A program made the translations under genes and the position numbers. This document shows, in pieces, positions 13,201 to 22,099 of a DNA stretch of 64,000 nt. The notes below the pieces were generated by a model. That model made no database searches, was not told where the DNA came from, and was given only the letters and a program-made list of their open reading frames with translations. This DNA is from Xiphias gladius (lineage: Eukaryota > Chordata > Actinopteri > Istiophoriformes > Xiphiidae): positions 13,628,501-13,692,500 of the forward strand of contig NC_053422.1 of NCBI RefSeq assembly GCF_016859285.1, written 5' to 3'. Positions within the stretch are counted from its first letter, which is position 1, and each line of letters opens with the position of its first letter.

Positions 13201-16200
13201 AACAGATCGATATAGTCAGAGATATCATCTTCATCTCTATCATGATCGACTAGTAAGAGGTCTCCATTGTCGCAAGGACGAACGCTGTAACGGATGCTCA
13301 TTCCCCGGCTTTTGAGCCTGCCATCGAAGGCACTGATCTCCCACTCACCTGAGAGAAGAGAAAGGCGAGAGTTAATATGACTTGAGTGTACTCACTGGCG
13401 GAACTTGACATGCATCACACTCATTGTTTTTCATGGGAGCCCAACCACCGGCTCTGTCTTGGGGGAAAGAACAGTAGCATATCCAAATGCCTTGATGTGC
13501 GTCAGCGCTGGGAAATAGGATAGTGGCTTTAATGCTCAATGCTAAAAAAAAAGGTAAAATTTTTTATTACATTTACGTTTCACCCTCAGGAAAGGCACAT
13601 TCCTACCATACCCTGACACTTAACGTGTTGAGTATGCGCTACAAGTGTCAACTGACGCCTGTCAAATGACACTCCCCTCCATGATGCTGCCGGTATGTGT
13701 TGCACCTAAGTCATCCAAACAAGTCAACCACTAAAGATTTTAGTATTTCCAACATTTAAGGCAAAGAGTAACAATCTGTGTTGTCATGTAAAGCCACTAT
13801 GTGTATAATTTTCATTCGGTTGTAACATATTTAAATTATTCTGATAATGCTTTTATTTGTACAGTTGGGGGGGCCCACAGGCATGCACAGTGTCTTTTTC
13901 AATACTGCCACGAAAGAAATTTTCCCTTCCGTGTCCTTTGCTGGCGTATTGTTGCGTTACCACCACCTGTGGATCAGTGGAATAGTGTGAAACCATTGGC
14001 AGGAATGTGTATCGTGTCACAGGTTTTCACATGGGCAGGCACAAAATCCACTCATCAAAAATAGTGCTCCATGACGTTACTAGTGATCAAAAACTACACA
14101 GGGTACCTTTAAATTGTCACAGTTGTTAATCTACTTGGCCTCTCATTGGGCAAATGCTTGCCCCACACTGTGATTAAATCAAACCAGAGTAACCTTAGGG
14201 TTGTCCCTCAGACAGGTTAGATTTTCAACCTGTGTGAGAGACAGGTTTACATGGCCAAAACTTGAATCTGAGACCTTACCCGCCAGCTCAGTCTCCATGG
14301 GAATGGTCATGCCCGTCATGGGGAAGAGGGTGAGGACGGACTGGTAGAGGCCTTGGTACTGAAACATATTTCCCGTGAAGTAAACAGAGAGGAAGTCGCT
14401 CTGGGTGCCCACACTGGCCACGTGCCAGAAGGTGACGTCAGTTTTACACATCACGAACCGACGCCCGCTGAACATGATACCGTTCACACCTGGAGGAGGA
14501 AGGCAATTCAAAGTAGTACGCTGACACTGTATGTTAATGTTTTTAAAAGTTTTCATTATTCCACTGAGAATCATTGAGAAGAAGTTGAACTCCAAAGTGA
14601 ACTCACTGTAGATGACATTGGAGTTGTAGAATTCAGGGTCTGTTGTGTTAGAGGAGCGTTGGCTGGATTTCTGCATGTTTTCGTTGAAGTACCAACTTCT
14701 GTTCTCATCAAAGACAGCAAATATCAAGTTCCACTCTTTATCTGGGCCCACCTGCATTTAATAATAGATTCAGTAAAAGAGACACAACATATAAAATAAC
14801 ATAAGTGGAGGCAACATTGCAGCATGCATCTTTTGGCCTTTTGACTTCGTTTTTTCAAATAATGCCTGTTTTGTCTAAAAGTGCTATATTGTACGCAGAT
14901 TCTTATACGTTCTCCTCACCAGGTGTCCTCTGGTGTCGATGGCATTAACTTTGCAGATGAGCAGGGTGCCCACCAGCCCCGATGCCAAGTCCCTCTCTGG
15001 TGAGATGGTGCTCTGATACAGCTGGGTTAGACACTGGGGGTCCCCCTCTAAGGGGTCATCATCTGCTGTTAGCTTCCAAATGTAGCCAAATGTTCCGTTG
15101 GGGGGCACTCCCATAGAGCGCAAGTCCTTCTCTGGGTCTGTTTAGTACGACGAGAATACAGCAAATTTAGATGTTGGGAATTTTGGGGTGTGGCAGCTGC
15201 AGAAAACAGCAGAGTTACAAAGTAACAAGCATAATATGATGAAAACATTATATATCCAGTTTTTGGTGGCAGACGTACAGATTTTGAGTATATTTGCAAG
15301 CTTCTACTATCGATAATATTACCATCAGGAGTAAGAAATTAAAGAACAAAAAGAAAAAGACATTACAATGCAACATTTCTTATCTTAATTCTTATTTCTT
15401 AAACCTTTATCTTAATTCAATTTTGTGGATTATTTTTAAATATTATAGGTATTTTAATAGTTTAATGTTTCTTGTGAAAGGATTTCCTTGGGTATGTAAA
15501 CAGTATATTAGGAATACCACATGATTTTTAAGCCACTATGTGTACAGTTTTTTTATGTAGTTATAGTATCTTTCAAATTAACTTTCACACTCAATCTTTC
15601 AGAATATATTGATGGTGTAAATTTGTTTCAGCCTTTTCTTCTCATTTTTAATGAGAATTTTTAAATTCTATACATAGTGGCTTTAAAGACCCTGGAAAAT
15701 AAACACTGTTTGTTATATCTTGGCAAGTATGTAAATATATGCCAAAAATAATCTCTACACATTTTTATACCACAATCTCTCTTTTTTGTCTTGTAGAACA
15801 TGAAAATAGTTTTGATGACTTATCTTGAGCTCTGGAGCATATTAGATTTATCCAATTAAATGGGATATTAAGGGGCTTGACTGCTAGCTGATGGGTTGTT
15901 GTAGCCAGCGGAGCAATATCATTGGTTACACACTGTAAGTGTGAGTTGGGGCATCAGTTGGTTCGTTTACATTTACGAAAGTTGGTGATTGGTTTATTAA
16001 TTTTTCCCTCGTCCTCTGCCTTGTGGGGTGGTGTGCTTTGAGATCAGTAATCCTCTACGGCTCCTTATCGTTGTGGTTCTCCAGAGACGCCGGCTTGCTA
16101 AGCCACACCTACTTCTTGGCAATCCAATCAAATCCCTGATCAATTTGAAATGCTACCTCTTCACATGTTCCATTTCAATTGGAAATACGTCACATTGAAG

Positions 16201-18283
16201 AAGCTAAAGATGCTCGGACTATGTTTTTACTGGACTTTTAATTATTCAAATAGAAAACCAGTCACATTAGAAATACATAAGTTTTGCCTGTTGGTTTATG
16301 TCTGTGTTTAAACTTACTTGTCACTGTGTTACTCTGCAGTGGAAGGATCTTGGTGAGGCCATTGGGGTAGATATTGAAAGGGCGACTGGCCAGGTTTCTG
16401 AAAGTGATCTGGAAACACAATTTAAACCAATGGAAGATCAATAGAAAGTCATAAAAAGAGCTTGCGCTTTCAAAAATGCTACGTACGTTTACTTCTGTTT
16501 TTGTACAATCGTCAAACTTTCTTTTGCTTTAGCTCATATTTCTCATGCACAAAAGGCCAATTCCTATATTTTCTGTCCTTAAAAATTGGACTCACTCACA
16601 TGGAACTCATCAGAGACTTTTCCTTTCAGAAGTGGACCCAGCAATGTCTGGGTAGGGTTTTTCCTCTTGGTGAAAGATGCGTCTGTGTATTCTACATACA
16701 CCACCTTTTTATAGTTGTAACCCAGGTGATGGGGAGGTGCGGGCAAGTATCTGGACTGCAACTTACTGATGTGACCAGGGAAAAAGACGCTTTAATCACT
16801 TCATCACAAACAATCAATGTAATTCAAATCAGTTCAGCAACTCACTTTCTGATCTTCTTCCTCCTTACCCTCCTCCAGCTTTCCTACCTGTCTGTGGGTT
16901 TGAGATGAGGAGCGTAGTCCCAGGTGACCTCTTCAGCAGCGATGTAATGCTTCCAGGTTTTAGTCTGCTTTCCTTTGCTGGATCTCACTTGCAGTTGTGG
17001 CTTCTTAGGCTGAAAGCTTATGGTGTTGAACTTATTTTCATAATCGTCATAGCTGTACTCTTCGCTGTAGTAGTCATTATCGTTATTTTTGACTTTACGC
17101 GGGTCAGGTCCCGGCATAGAGAGGTCGGAGCATTTCTCCACCGTGAACAACGCGTTCATGCCATCTGGGTAGAGCAGTAGCACAGCATAACAATCAGAGT
17201 TATGACTCTGAGTGAAGTGATAAAAAATACATTTTAATCAGGGTTACAGATGTTTCTCCTTACCGTTGCGGTGAGCATGAATCTGACAGCTGATAAGGAA
17301 GCGGCCTACAGTCACAGGTCTCATTTCCGCAGTGATGAAGGTCATAGGGGTCATTTCCATAGTGACTTTACGATGCGTCAATACCTGAAAAAGAAAGCCA
17401 ATGTACTAGATTTGAGTCAAGACAGTTCGAGAAAGAACATGATAATAATGAACTAGTAAAATCAAAATTAGCAAAACAGAAATTATGAATTGGCTTACGA
17501 CAAGTACATATTAACATATTTTCTATTGTATAATCATCAAACAAGAATTAAATTAATGTATACAGCGTAAGGCTGCATACTTTAGACTGTACAGTATAGC
17601 AGCCTGTGACTGCAATGCACTGAAATTTCTCTAAAATTGATGTCAAAGTCAGGCTGAACACAGTACTCCATGCACGTTTTTGAGCTGATTATACCAATTA
17701 TATATGCTGCGGTCATTTTGTGCAGACTAGAAAAAGAGGCACTGATTCCCACCACAAGACGGCAAGGTATAACTGACAGGAGTAAAAATCATCAAAGAAC
17801 TGCTGACTGACTTTTATGTGAAGACTTGAATTACCTGCAGAGTGTGATCCTGAAACTTAATGGAGTGGATTTCTGGAGCTGTGCCCACCCCAATCAAATG
17901 CCAAGACATGTGATTACGGCTTTGACAGAGTGTCAGACCTACAAGCACACAAACAGAGAGAGAGAAAATGAGGCCAAATTCCTGTGCAGACCACATACAA
18001 CGCAGCCACTGATACACTGAGCACGGTGTCAGCAACACTTAACATTACAACATGACTCTATGAAACGAACTTTCTGCAGCCAGTGTGGTTCATTACCGGG
18101 TAACGTAGAGTTGATATATCCATTGATGGTGTGGTATTCCTTCCTGCCATTGGTCCTCTTGAACTTCTCTCTGCTCATCCTCTCTCCTACCTCTCCATAC
18201 CAGCTCTTGGTCTCATCAAACACGGCAAATAGCAGGACGAACGCTGGATTTCTCCTCTGGCCTTTGTCTGTGAAGGCACCTGG

Positions 18284-18354
<71 letters not shown>

Positions 18355-19230
18355 ACAGGTTAAGAGAAATAAGAGTGGTCTAAAGAGTAATATATGATAG
18401 TATGTTTGCAGGGCCATCATGCAGCCAGAGAGTTAGCAGTAAAGTAGTATAGCTATTGTAGTATTGCCAAATGGCACTTTTCCGGAAATGGCAGGAATCT
18501 GGACTCGTATAAACCACTGGCTTATACAAGGTTTAAACCAAGTGATGAAATTATTTCAGCTTCCTGCTAGCTCTAAATCTGTGTCTTTCTGTCTGTGTCT
18601 GTACCTTTCAGTTTCAAAATACTGACTTAATTTGCAGATGAGCAGGACACCGATGAGTCCTGAGTTGATGTCTCGGACTGCGTCCACCTGGGATGAGTAG
18701 GAGTAGGTGAGACAATCGGGGTCGCTGGCGGTGGGGCCGTCTTTAGGGCTGATGTCCCACACGTACTCATAGTATCCTCCCGGAGAGACGGCGTCATCCT
18801 CCTTCTCCCAACCCGCTGTGGAGTCATCGTACCCGACTCCTGGAAAGAAAGGACATAGCATGACTCTGTTTCACTCCTCTACATTCATTCAGCAGCAGAG
18901 GTGGGTGAAAGCAGGAAGACTACTGTCAATGCAGGATACAGTAAAATGATTAATTAAATGAATGCAGTTTGGTCTAATCCTCTAAATCCTCTAGTAATGT
19001 AGCAGGACAAACAATGAATAAGTGAATAAATAATTAAACCAGTCAATCACTCACTCGTATGACATCACATTGGAAAAAATAACTAGTGTGTTTTTCATTT
19101 TGGAAGGTTTAAAATTGCAACTCCAGTTATGAAAATTGTATCAGGAATAGTCCACGGTTTATCTTGCTTTAAAAACCACATCCAGCGGAAGCACTGACTC
19201 ATGTTAATGTGCAACAATGACTTAAATCAG

Positions 19231-19311
<81 letters not shown>

Positions 19312-21282
19312 TACACCCACACAGACAGACACACATAGGTGCACAGACACATGCCCACAGGCAACAACCTTTTCCTCACCCTTAACATTACACATTAATG
19401 TGATTAGATCTGAAATCCTGGACGTGGCAGGAGCAGTTTTTCAGATTATGATTAAACTCCGTTATAAGAATCTACCCTGTGGCAGGAAGACATGAGCCGT
19501 TTACAGGAACTGACTGCTCTGGATCTACAGCAGCATTAGGACATATGCCAGCACCTGCTGTGAAGGGGATTAACCCTCAAAAGCTCCTCAGATCAGGGAT
19601 ACTTGATCATTTCCTTTGCTGTCGGGTACTGTTATGCAGAGGCACCTAAAATTAGGTAGTTTTAACCACATCACATTTCTGTATGTGTATTATGCAGTTT
19701 GGCTCTAATGTGCTACACAAAAATCTGCACACACGAGATAATGATAACCGTTGCCCACTGCAATTTCTAAAGAATGAGGAAGCAACTTTTTTGGCAACCC
19801 TTTTTTTTTCTTGATAACTCCTACACCATTTACACTTTACTTTTTTTATTTTCCCAATCAAAACATTCATGACTATTACCAAATAGTTTGTTTTCTGGTG
19901 CCGATTAAATTAAATTTCAAAGAAGAGATTCTTTGCTCATTTATGGGTCAAAAATAAAACCACGTGTGTGGATATCTGACTAAGATTTCACCTTTATCTA
20001 AGTCTCAGCAGCACTGGAACATTAAAGTTTTAGGCATTTTGTGTTTCTTCTTATTTCTCATCTACGGTGTGACATGGAATACCCCTTAGAAACTATGTAT
20101 GAGTCAAAAAGCTGAGTCAGGTTCTTGCTCATCACTTGACCAAGAAGAACAGAATGCGCCAGACTGAAGTTCATTTTGTGACGTGGGGCACGGAACAAAA
20201 TATAAAAACTTAGTGTTCAAAGGAACCAAAGCAGTTCCACCCATTCAGCTCACCACACCTTCAGACTGTTTCCAGTAGGTGATGCCCACAGGGCTGATAC
20301 TGTAGGGCTGAGAGGCCAGGTTTTTGAAGTGGATCACCACCCTTTCGCCAGCCTGAGCAACGATCACTGGGCCTTGAATACCTGCAACCAGCAGACACAA
20401 CCTCCTTCATGAATTCATAATGATAATAAAAAAAATCAGAAGATACATGCTCTAAAACAAGTAGTGACTATGAAGTTTTCGTTAGTTGGGGTGAAAACTC
20501 AGGCAGACTCCATGCGTGTCTACAAAATGTAAAACAACGGTAAATCTGACATTTATGGTCTCCTCCTTGATGTGTTCAGAAATACCGGATGAACTGTCAC
20601 CGGCCATTAATAGGGTAGTATTGATCCTTTCAGAAAAATGTGATACCTCAAGTGTGACACAAAACAAAGATGGAAGTGTGACCTATAATAGTGAACATCA
20701 TCAAAGGAGACCTACCTGTCCATGCTGGTCTTGGCTTGGGGACAGTGTATGTGGCATCTGTATACTCCCTGTAAACTGCTTTGATGTATTTTTGAGGAAT
20801 ATCTTTGGATCTCCCCCTAAACAAACCAAAAAAAAAAAAAAAAAAAACCCAAAAAAAAAAACAAAAAAACAACACACAAGAAACAAAAAACAGGCAACCA
20901 GTGAAACCAAATCCGATCAAATAACAAGAAACTGCCGGAAAACACCCAGAGACGCCCATCTTAATTATTTATTATCCATGAATTAATCTCAATCCCTTTA
21001 CGCTTTATTTAACAGTACTAGCTTTAAAAACAGACATGATCACGACAGACGCTTTTGGAGCGTGCTGCCCAGAGAGAGCGCGTGTCTTCGATTAAACAGA
21101 GAACCACCTCACCTTTGGTCGGACGGTGGGTCCACCTCGTCCAGGTGGATGTAGTCCCAACCGATTTCTACAGCGGCCACGTAATACTCTCTCACGGCGG
21201 GGGCAGCCCGCTGCGCCTCTCCGACGGCGGCGCAGAGCAGCGTCAGCAGCCGCAGCGGCAGCAGCGCAGGGGTCGGTCTCAT
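5038..21282 (-). CDS. f8: Coagulation factor VIII, complete gene (27 coding exons)
   Basis: Secreted procofactor of the clotting cascade; once cut by thrombin it supports factor IXa in activating factor X on phospholipid. The spliced exons give 5,001 bases, 1,666 residues: signal peptide (about 1-23), A1, acidic a1, A2, acidic a2, short B, acidic a3, A3, C1, C2. Thrombin-type sites are visible after R399 (QVR/SS), R760 (LLEPR/S) and R1013 (VQPR/S), matching human R372, R740 and R1689. Factor VIII rather than factor V is supported by [31 protein letters not shown] and the LLEPR end of A2. Exon lengths from exon 16 on match human exons 15-25 closely (several identical: 183, 117, 72, 86, 145, 149). 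The protein is about 685 residues shorter than human, mostly in B. No frameshift or internal stop seen. Confidence 0.95.
5641..5823 (-). CDS. f8: f8 exon 26: C2 domain
   Basis: Contains [29 protein letters not shown] and [12 protein letters not shown]. 183 bases (human exon 25: 177). The acceptor ends caag, donor GAACAG/gtagac. Confidence 0.92.
6983..7131 (-). CDS. f8: f8 exon 25: start of C2
   Basis: 149 bases, same as human exon 24. Contains [18 protein letters not shown] and [14 protein letters not shown]. The acceptor is (TG)34 followed by ACCAG, with no ordinary pyrimidine tract. Donor CAAAG/gtaaac. Confidence 0.9.
7137..7204. repeat. (CA)n microsatellite forming f8 exon 25 acceptor
   Basis: 34 uninterrupted CA units on plus, TG on the coding strand, in the 164-base intron before f8 exon 25. 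Only ACCAG lies between repeat and exon. Confidence 0.98.
7296..7440 (-). CDS. f8: f8 exon 24: end of C1
   Basis: 145 bases, same as human exon 23. Contains [21 protein letters not shown] and [11 protein letters not shown], the C-terminal strand of C1 with its closing cysteine. Donor AACA/gtgagt. Confidence 0.93.
8038..8073. repeat. Perfect 16-bp hairpin with 4-base loop
   Basis: GATATGTAATGTGTAT, loop GCAA, then the exact complement. It sits in the f8 intron between exons 23 and 24. Confidence 0.9.
8234..8386 (-). CDS. f8: f8 exon 23: C1 domain
   Basis: Contains [18 protein letters not shown] and the [12 protein letters not shown] strand. 153 bases (human exon 22: 156). Donor CAGAAG/gtatgt. 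Confidence 0.92.
8583..8668 (-). CDS. f8: f8 exon 22: C1 domain
   Basis: 86 bases, same as human exon 21. Contains [13 protein letters not shown] and SWIQ. Donor ACAG/gttaga. Confidence 0.92.
8898..8969 (-). CDS. f8: f8 exon 21: start of C1
   Basis: 72 bases, same as human exon 20. Encodes [12 protein letters not shown] and DSQITASD, the opening of the first discoidin-type C domain. Donor ATAA/gtaagg. Confidence 0.92.
9349..9465 (-). CDS. f8: f8 exon 20: end of A3
   Basis: 117 bases, same as human exon 19. Contains [15 protein letters not shown] and [12 protein letters not shown]. The acceptor follows a run of nine C. Donor CCAC/gtaggt. Confidence 0.92.
9933..10115 (-). CDS. f8: f8 exon 19: A3 domain
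   Basis: 183 bases, same as human exon 18. Contains [22 protein letters not shown] and GVYNLFPG. Donor CCTG/gtaaat. Confidence 0.92.
10243..10459 (-). CDS. f8: f8 exon 18: A3 domain
   Basis: Contains [16 protein letters not shown] and [17 protein letters not shown]. Acceptor tatttag, donor TTTGCAG/gtggag. Confidence 0.92.
10780..11019 (-). CDS. f8: f8 exon 17: A3 domain
   Basis: Contains [13 protein letters not shown], a proline-rich insert [14 protein letters not shown] and [13 protein letters not shown]. 240 bases (human exon 16: 213); the extra length lies in the insert. Confidence 0.92.
11297..11462 (-). CDS. f8: f8 exon 16: A3 domain
   Basis: Contains [14 protein letters not shown] and [14 protein letters not shown]. 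Equals human exon 15. Acceptor cctttag, donor GTCACT/gtgagt. Confidence 0.92.
11820..12192. repeat. Dispersed fish repeat in f8 intron 15, copy A
   Basis: 12030-12192 shares long runs with 36080-36250: GGCTAGCTGTTTCC, TTCCAGTCTTTATGCTAAG-type and CTCATCTAACTCTC-type stretches, in the same orientation. It resembles a common teleost interspersed repeat. No coding potential. Confidence 0.7.
12257..12399 (-). CDS. f8: f8 exon 15: thrombin site and start of A3
   Basis: Encodes [12 protein letters not shown] (site R1013) followed by [13 protein letters not shown], the start of A3. In human this sequence is in the large B-domain exon; here a roughly 80-base intron separates it from a3. Donor CCCAG/gtagga. 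Confidence 0.92.
12480..13348 (-). CDS. f8: f8 exon 14: end of A2, a2, B domain, a3
   Basis: 869 bases where human exon 14 has about 3.1 kb. It closes A2 (SVRPCDNG), has the acidic run [15 protein letters not shown] with the thrombin-type site at R760, then a Ser/Asn/Glu-rich B domain of roughly 200 residues with several N-x-S/T sites and a furin-like RQRR (863-866). It ends in an acidic tyrosine-rich a3 ([18 protein letters not shown]). Donor CAACAG/gtacta. Confidence 0.92.
13789..14113. mobile_element. Small inverted-repeat element (MITE-like) in f8 intron 13
   Basis: Left end TAAAGCCACTATGTGTA matches the end of the element at 15525; right end complement reads TTAAAGGTACCCTGTGTAG. Inverted ends are imperfect. 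About 325 bases, non-coding. Confidence 0.5.
14280..14489 (-). CDS. f8: f8 exon 13: A2 domain
   Basis: 210 bases, same as human exon 13. Contains [17 protein letters not shown] and LTLFPMTG, diagnostic of factor VIII A2. Donor GCGG/gtaagg. Confidence 0.93.
14607..14751 (-). CDS. f8: f8 exon 12: A2 domain
   Basis: 145 bases (human 151). Contains [17 protein letters not shown] and [12 protein letters not shown]. Donor TACA/gtgagt. Confidence 0.92.
14920..15137 (-). CDS. f8: f8 exon 11: A2 domain
   Basis: 218 bases (human 215). Carries the WKLTADDDP loop, [11 protein letters not shown] and [16 protein letters not shown]. Acceptor ctaaacag, donor CACCTG/gtgagg. Confidence 0.92.
15525..15687. 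mobile_element. Small inverted-repeat element (MITE-like) in f8 intron 10
   Basis: Starts TTAAGCCACTATGTGTA and ends with the complement, TACATAGTGGCTTTAAA. 163 bases with an A/T-rich middle and no coding capacity, as expected for a MITE. Confidence 0.65.
16318..16408 (-). CDS. f8: f8 exon 10: A2 domain
   Basis: 91 bases (human 94). Encodes [17 protein letters not shown]. Acceptor tttccag, donor ACAA/gtaagt. Confidence 0.9.
16600..16765 (-). CDS. f8: f8 exon 9: A2 domain
   Basis: Contains [14 protein letters not shown] and LGPLLKGKV. Acceptor cacatcag, donor TTCCAT/gtgagt; ends in phase 0 as human exon 9 does. Confidence 0.9.
16888..17164 (-). CDS. f8: f8 exon 8: end of A1, acidic a1, start of A2
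   Basis: Contains the acidic tyrosine-rich stretch [13 protein letters not shown] (likely tyrosine-sulfated by family analogy), then the thrombin-type site QVR/SS at R399, then [17 protein letters not shown] opening A2. Donor GACAG/gtagga. Confidence 0.93.
17264..17384 (-). CDS. f8: f8 exon 7: A1 domain, second half of human exon 7
   Basis: Starts [16 protein letters not shown] and ends in the CQIHAHRNG loop. With exon 6 it totals 225 bases against 222 in human exon 7. Donor AACG/gtaagg. Confidence 0.88.
17835..17938 (-). CDS. f8: f8 exon 6: A1 domain, first half of human exon 7
   Basis: Encodes [16 protein letters not shown] and ends at HTLQ. Acceptor cttgtag, donor CTGCAG/gtaatt. Human carries this and the next exon as a single exon. 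Confidence 0.88.
18097..18279 (-). CDS. f8: f8 exon 5: A1 domain, equals human exons 5+6
   Basis: One 183-base exon runs through [13 protein letters not shown] to [11 protein letters not shown] without a break, whereas human has two exons (69 and 117) here. The acceptor is preceded by a 64-base TG tract. Donor CCCG/gtaatg. Confidence 0.9.
18289..18352. repeat. (CA)n microsatellite next to f8 exon 5 acceptor
   Basis: 64 bases of CA on the plus strand, TG on the coding strand, ending 9 bases before f8 exon 5. Only TTTTCCC separates it from the splice AG. Confidence 0.97.
18627..18839 (-). CDS. f8: f8 exon 4: A1 domain
   Basis: 213 bases, same as human exon 4. Carries [23 protein letters not shown] and [13 protein letters not shown]. 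The frame-compatible donor is TTAA/gtcagt, with an unusual C at position +3; a later gtacag would break the frame. Confidence 0.88.
   Translation of the reverse strand, partial: ESGTMTPQRVGRRRMTPSLREDTMSTCGTSALKTAPPPATPIVSPTPTHPRWTQSETSTQDSSVSCSSAN
19237..19307. repeat. (CA)n microsatellite in f8 intron 3
   Basis: About 71 bases of alternating AC within the large intron between f8 exons 3 and 4 (18840-20258). The rest of that intron shows no coding signal. Confidence 0.95.
20259..20381 (-). CDS. f8: f8 exon 3: A1 domain
   Basis: 123 bases, same as human exon 3. Contains [12 protein letters not shown] and the GITYWKQSE turn. Acceptor ttgcag, donor GAAG/gtgtgg. Confidence 0.92.
20716..20816 (-). 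CDS. f8: f8 exon 2: A1 domain
   Basis: Encodes the A1 stretch with [11 protein letters not shown] and KPRPAW, close to human factor VIII. The acceptor follows an A/T-rich intron whose plus strand is a long A tract; donor ACAG/gtaggt. Frame is continuous with exons 1 and 3. Confidence 0.9.
21113..21282 (-). CDS. f8: f8 exon 1: signal peptide and start of A1
   Basis: Begins at ATG 21282-21280 with hydrophobic leader [15 protein letters not shown], then [14 protein letters not shown], the typical opening of a factor VIII A1 domain. Donor is AAAG/gtgagg; ends in phase 2. The leader is GC-rich. Confidence 0.92.
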
Positions 21283-21353
21283 CGCGATGATGTGTGCGCA
21301 ACTGTCGGCTCCACCGTGTCCCGGGTCAAAGACTATCCCGGCTCCCGGGGGCT

Positions 21354-21367
21354 GAAATATTTAAAGA
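21354..21367 (-). promoter_or_regulatory. TATA-like box upstream of f8
   Basis: TTTAAATATTT on the minus strand about 75-85 bases before the f8 ATG, inside GC-rich sequence. Position suits a core promoter but a short A/T word alone is weak evidence. Confidence 0.3.
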
Positions 21368-22099
21368 GCGAGGGAGGGCGGGGGAGTGTAACTGGGAAAC
21401 TGAACTTGCACGTGGGGGGGGCTCGGTTGTGGTTGGGGTGTGTGTGTGTGTGGGTGAGATTGCGCGAGCTGTGCCCTGATAAAAATCAGATGGGACTTTA
21501 TGGAGAGAAATTTCGTTTTGGACACACCGAGCTGCTGAACAATAAGACACAGCAATCGCGTTAAACAAGCATCACACGTACAACGACGCCATAGAATATA
21601 CATGTGAATAAACGTAATAAACGGTGGTACCCCTCTCTTTCATGAGGCACCGTTGGAAAAGACTTTGTTTGTTATACCTAATGGCTTCATAAATGTTACT
21701 TAATCGCTAACACGTATGGTTAAAAGCCATTCATAAAGAACACATTTTGGGTTGCCAGGTTGCGAAAAAAAAAAAGTCCTTCGTCTGGAGTTTTTATCCT
21801 GCTCCTTCACATCTGAACCCAAACCCATGAATTAACAGCTTGATAACATTTATGACTGCATACTCGATCGCTCATTTGAAAGTGAGAAACACATGGGTTT
21901 TAACTGATGGACTGCCAACATTTAGAACTGCTGTTCTTAATGGGTTATAACTGATCTATAAAGCATAAGTGGTAAATTATTAATCAACCATTAATAAAGC
22001 CATTTCTTACAATTTATACATCTTTTATTAAGGGTGCCCTATTTGAAGGTGTCTCCGATGTGGATATAGTTGCACTTGTCCAAAGTTTGCTTGTCCAAT
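21368..22099. other. f8 5' flank / spacer
   Basis: GC-rich near f8, then A/T-rich. No coding frame of interest; 23471-24459 on the other side of the Tc1 relic is likewise plain spacer or 3' flank of the MORC gene. Confidence 0.5.

Noticed and set aside
20648-20959. Phe-rich minus-strand open frame
   Set aside because: It reads an A tract in f8 intron 1 and runs through f8 exon 2; not a separate gene.
5038-21282. Factor V instead of factor VIII
   Set aside because: A1 and A2 blocks, the LLEPR/S site and exon lengths match factor VIII; factor V-type B-domain repeats are absent.
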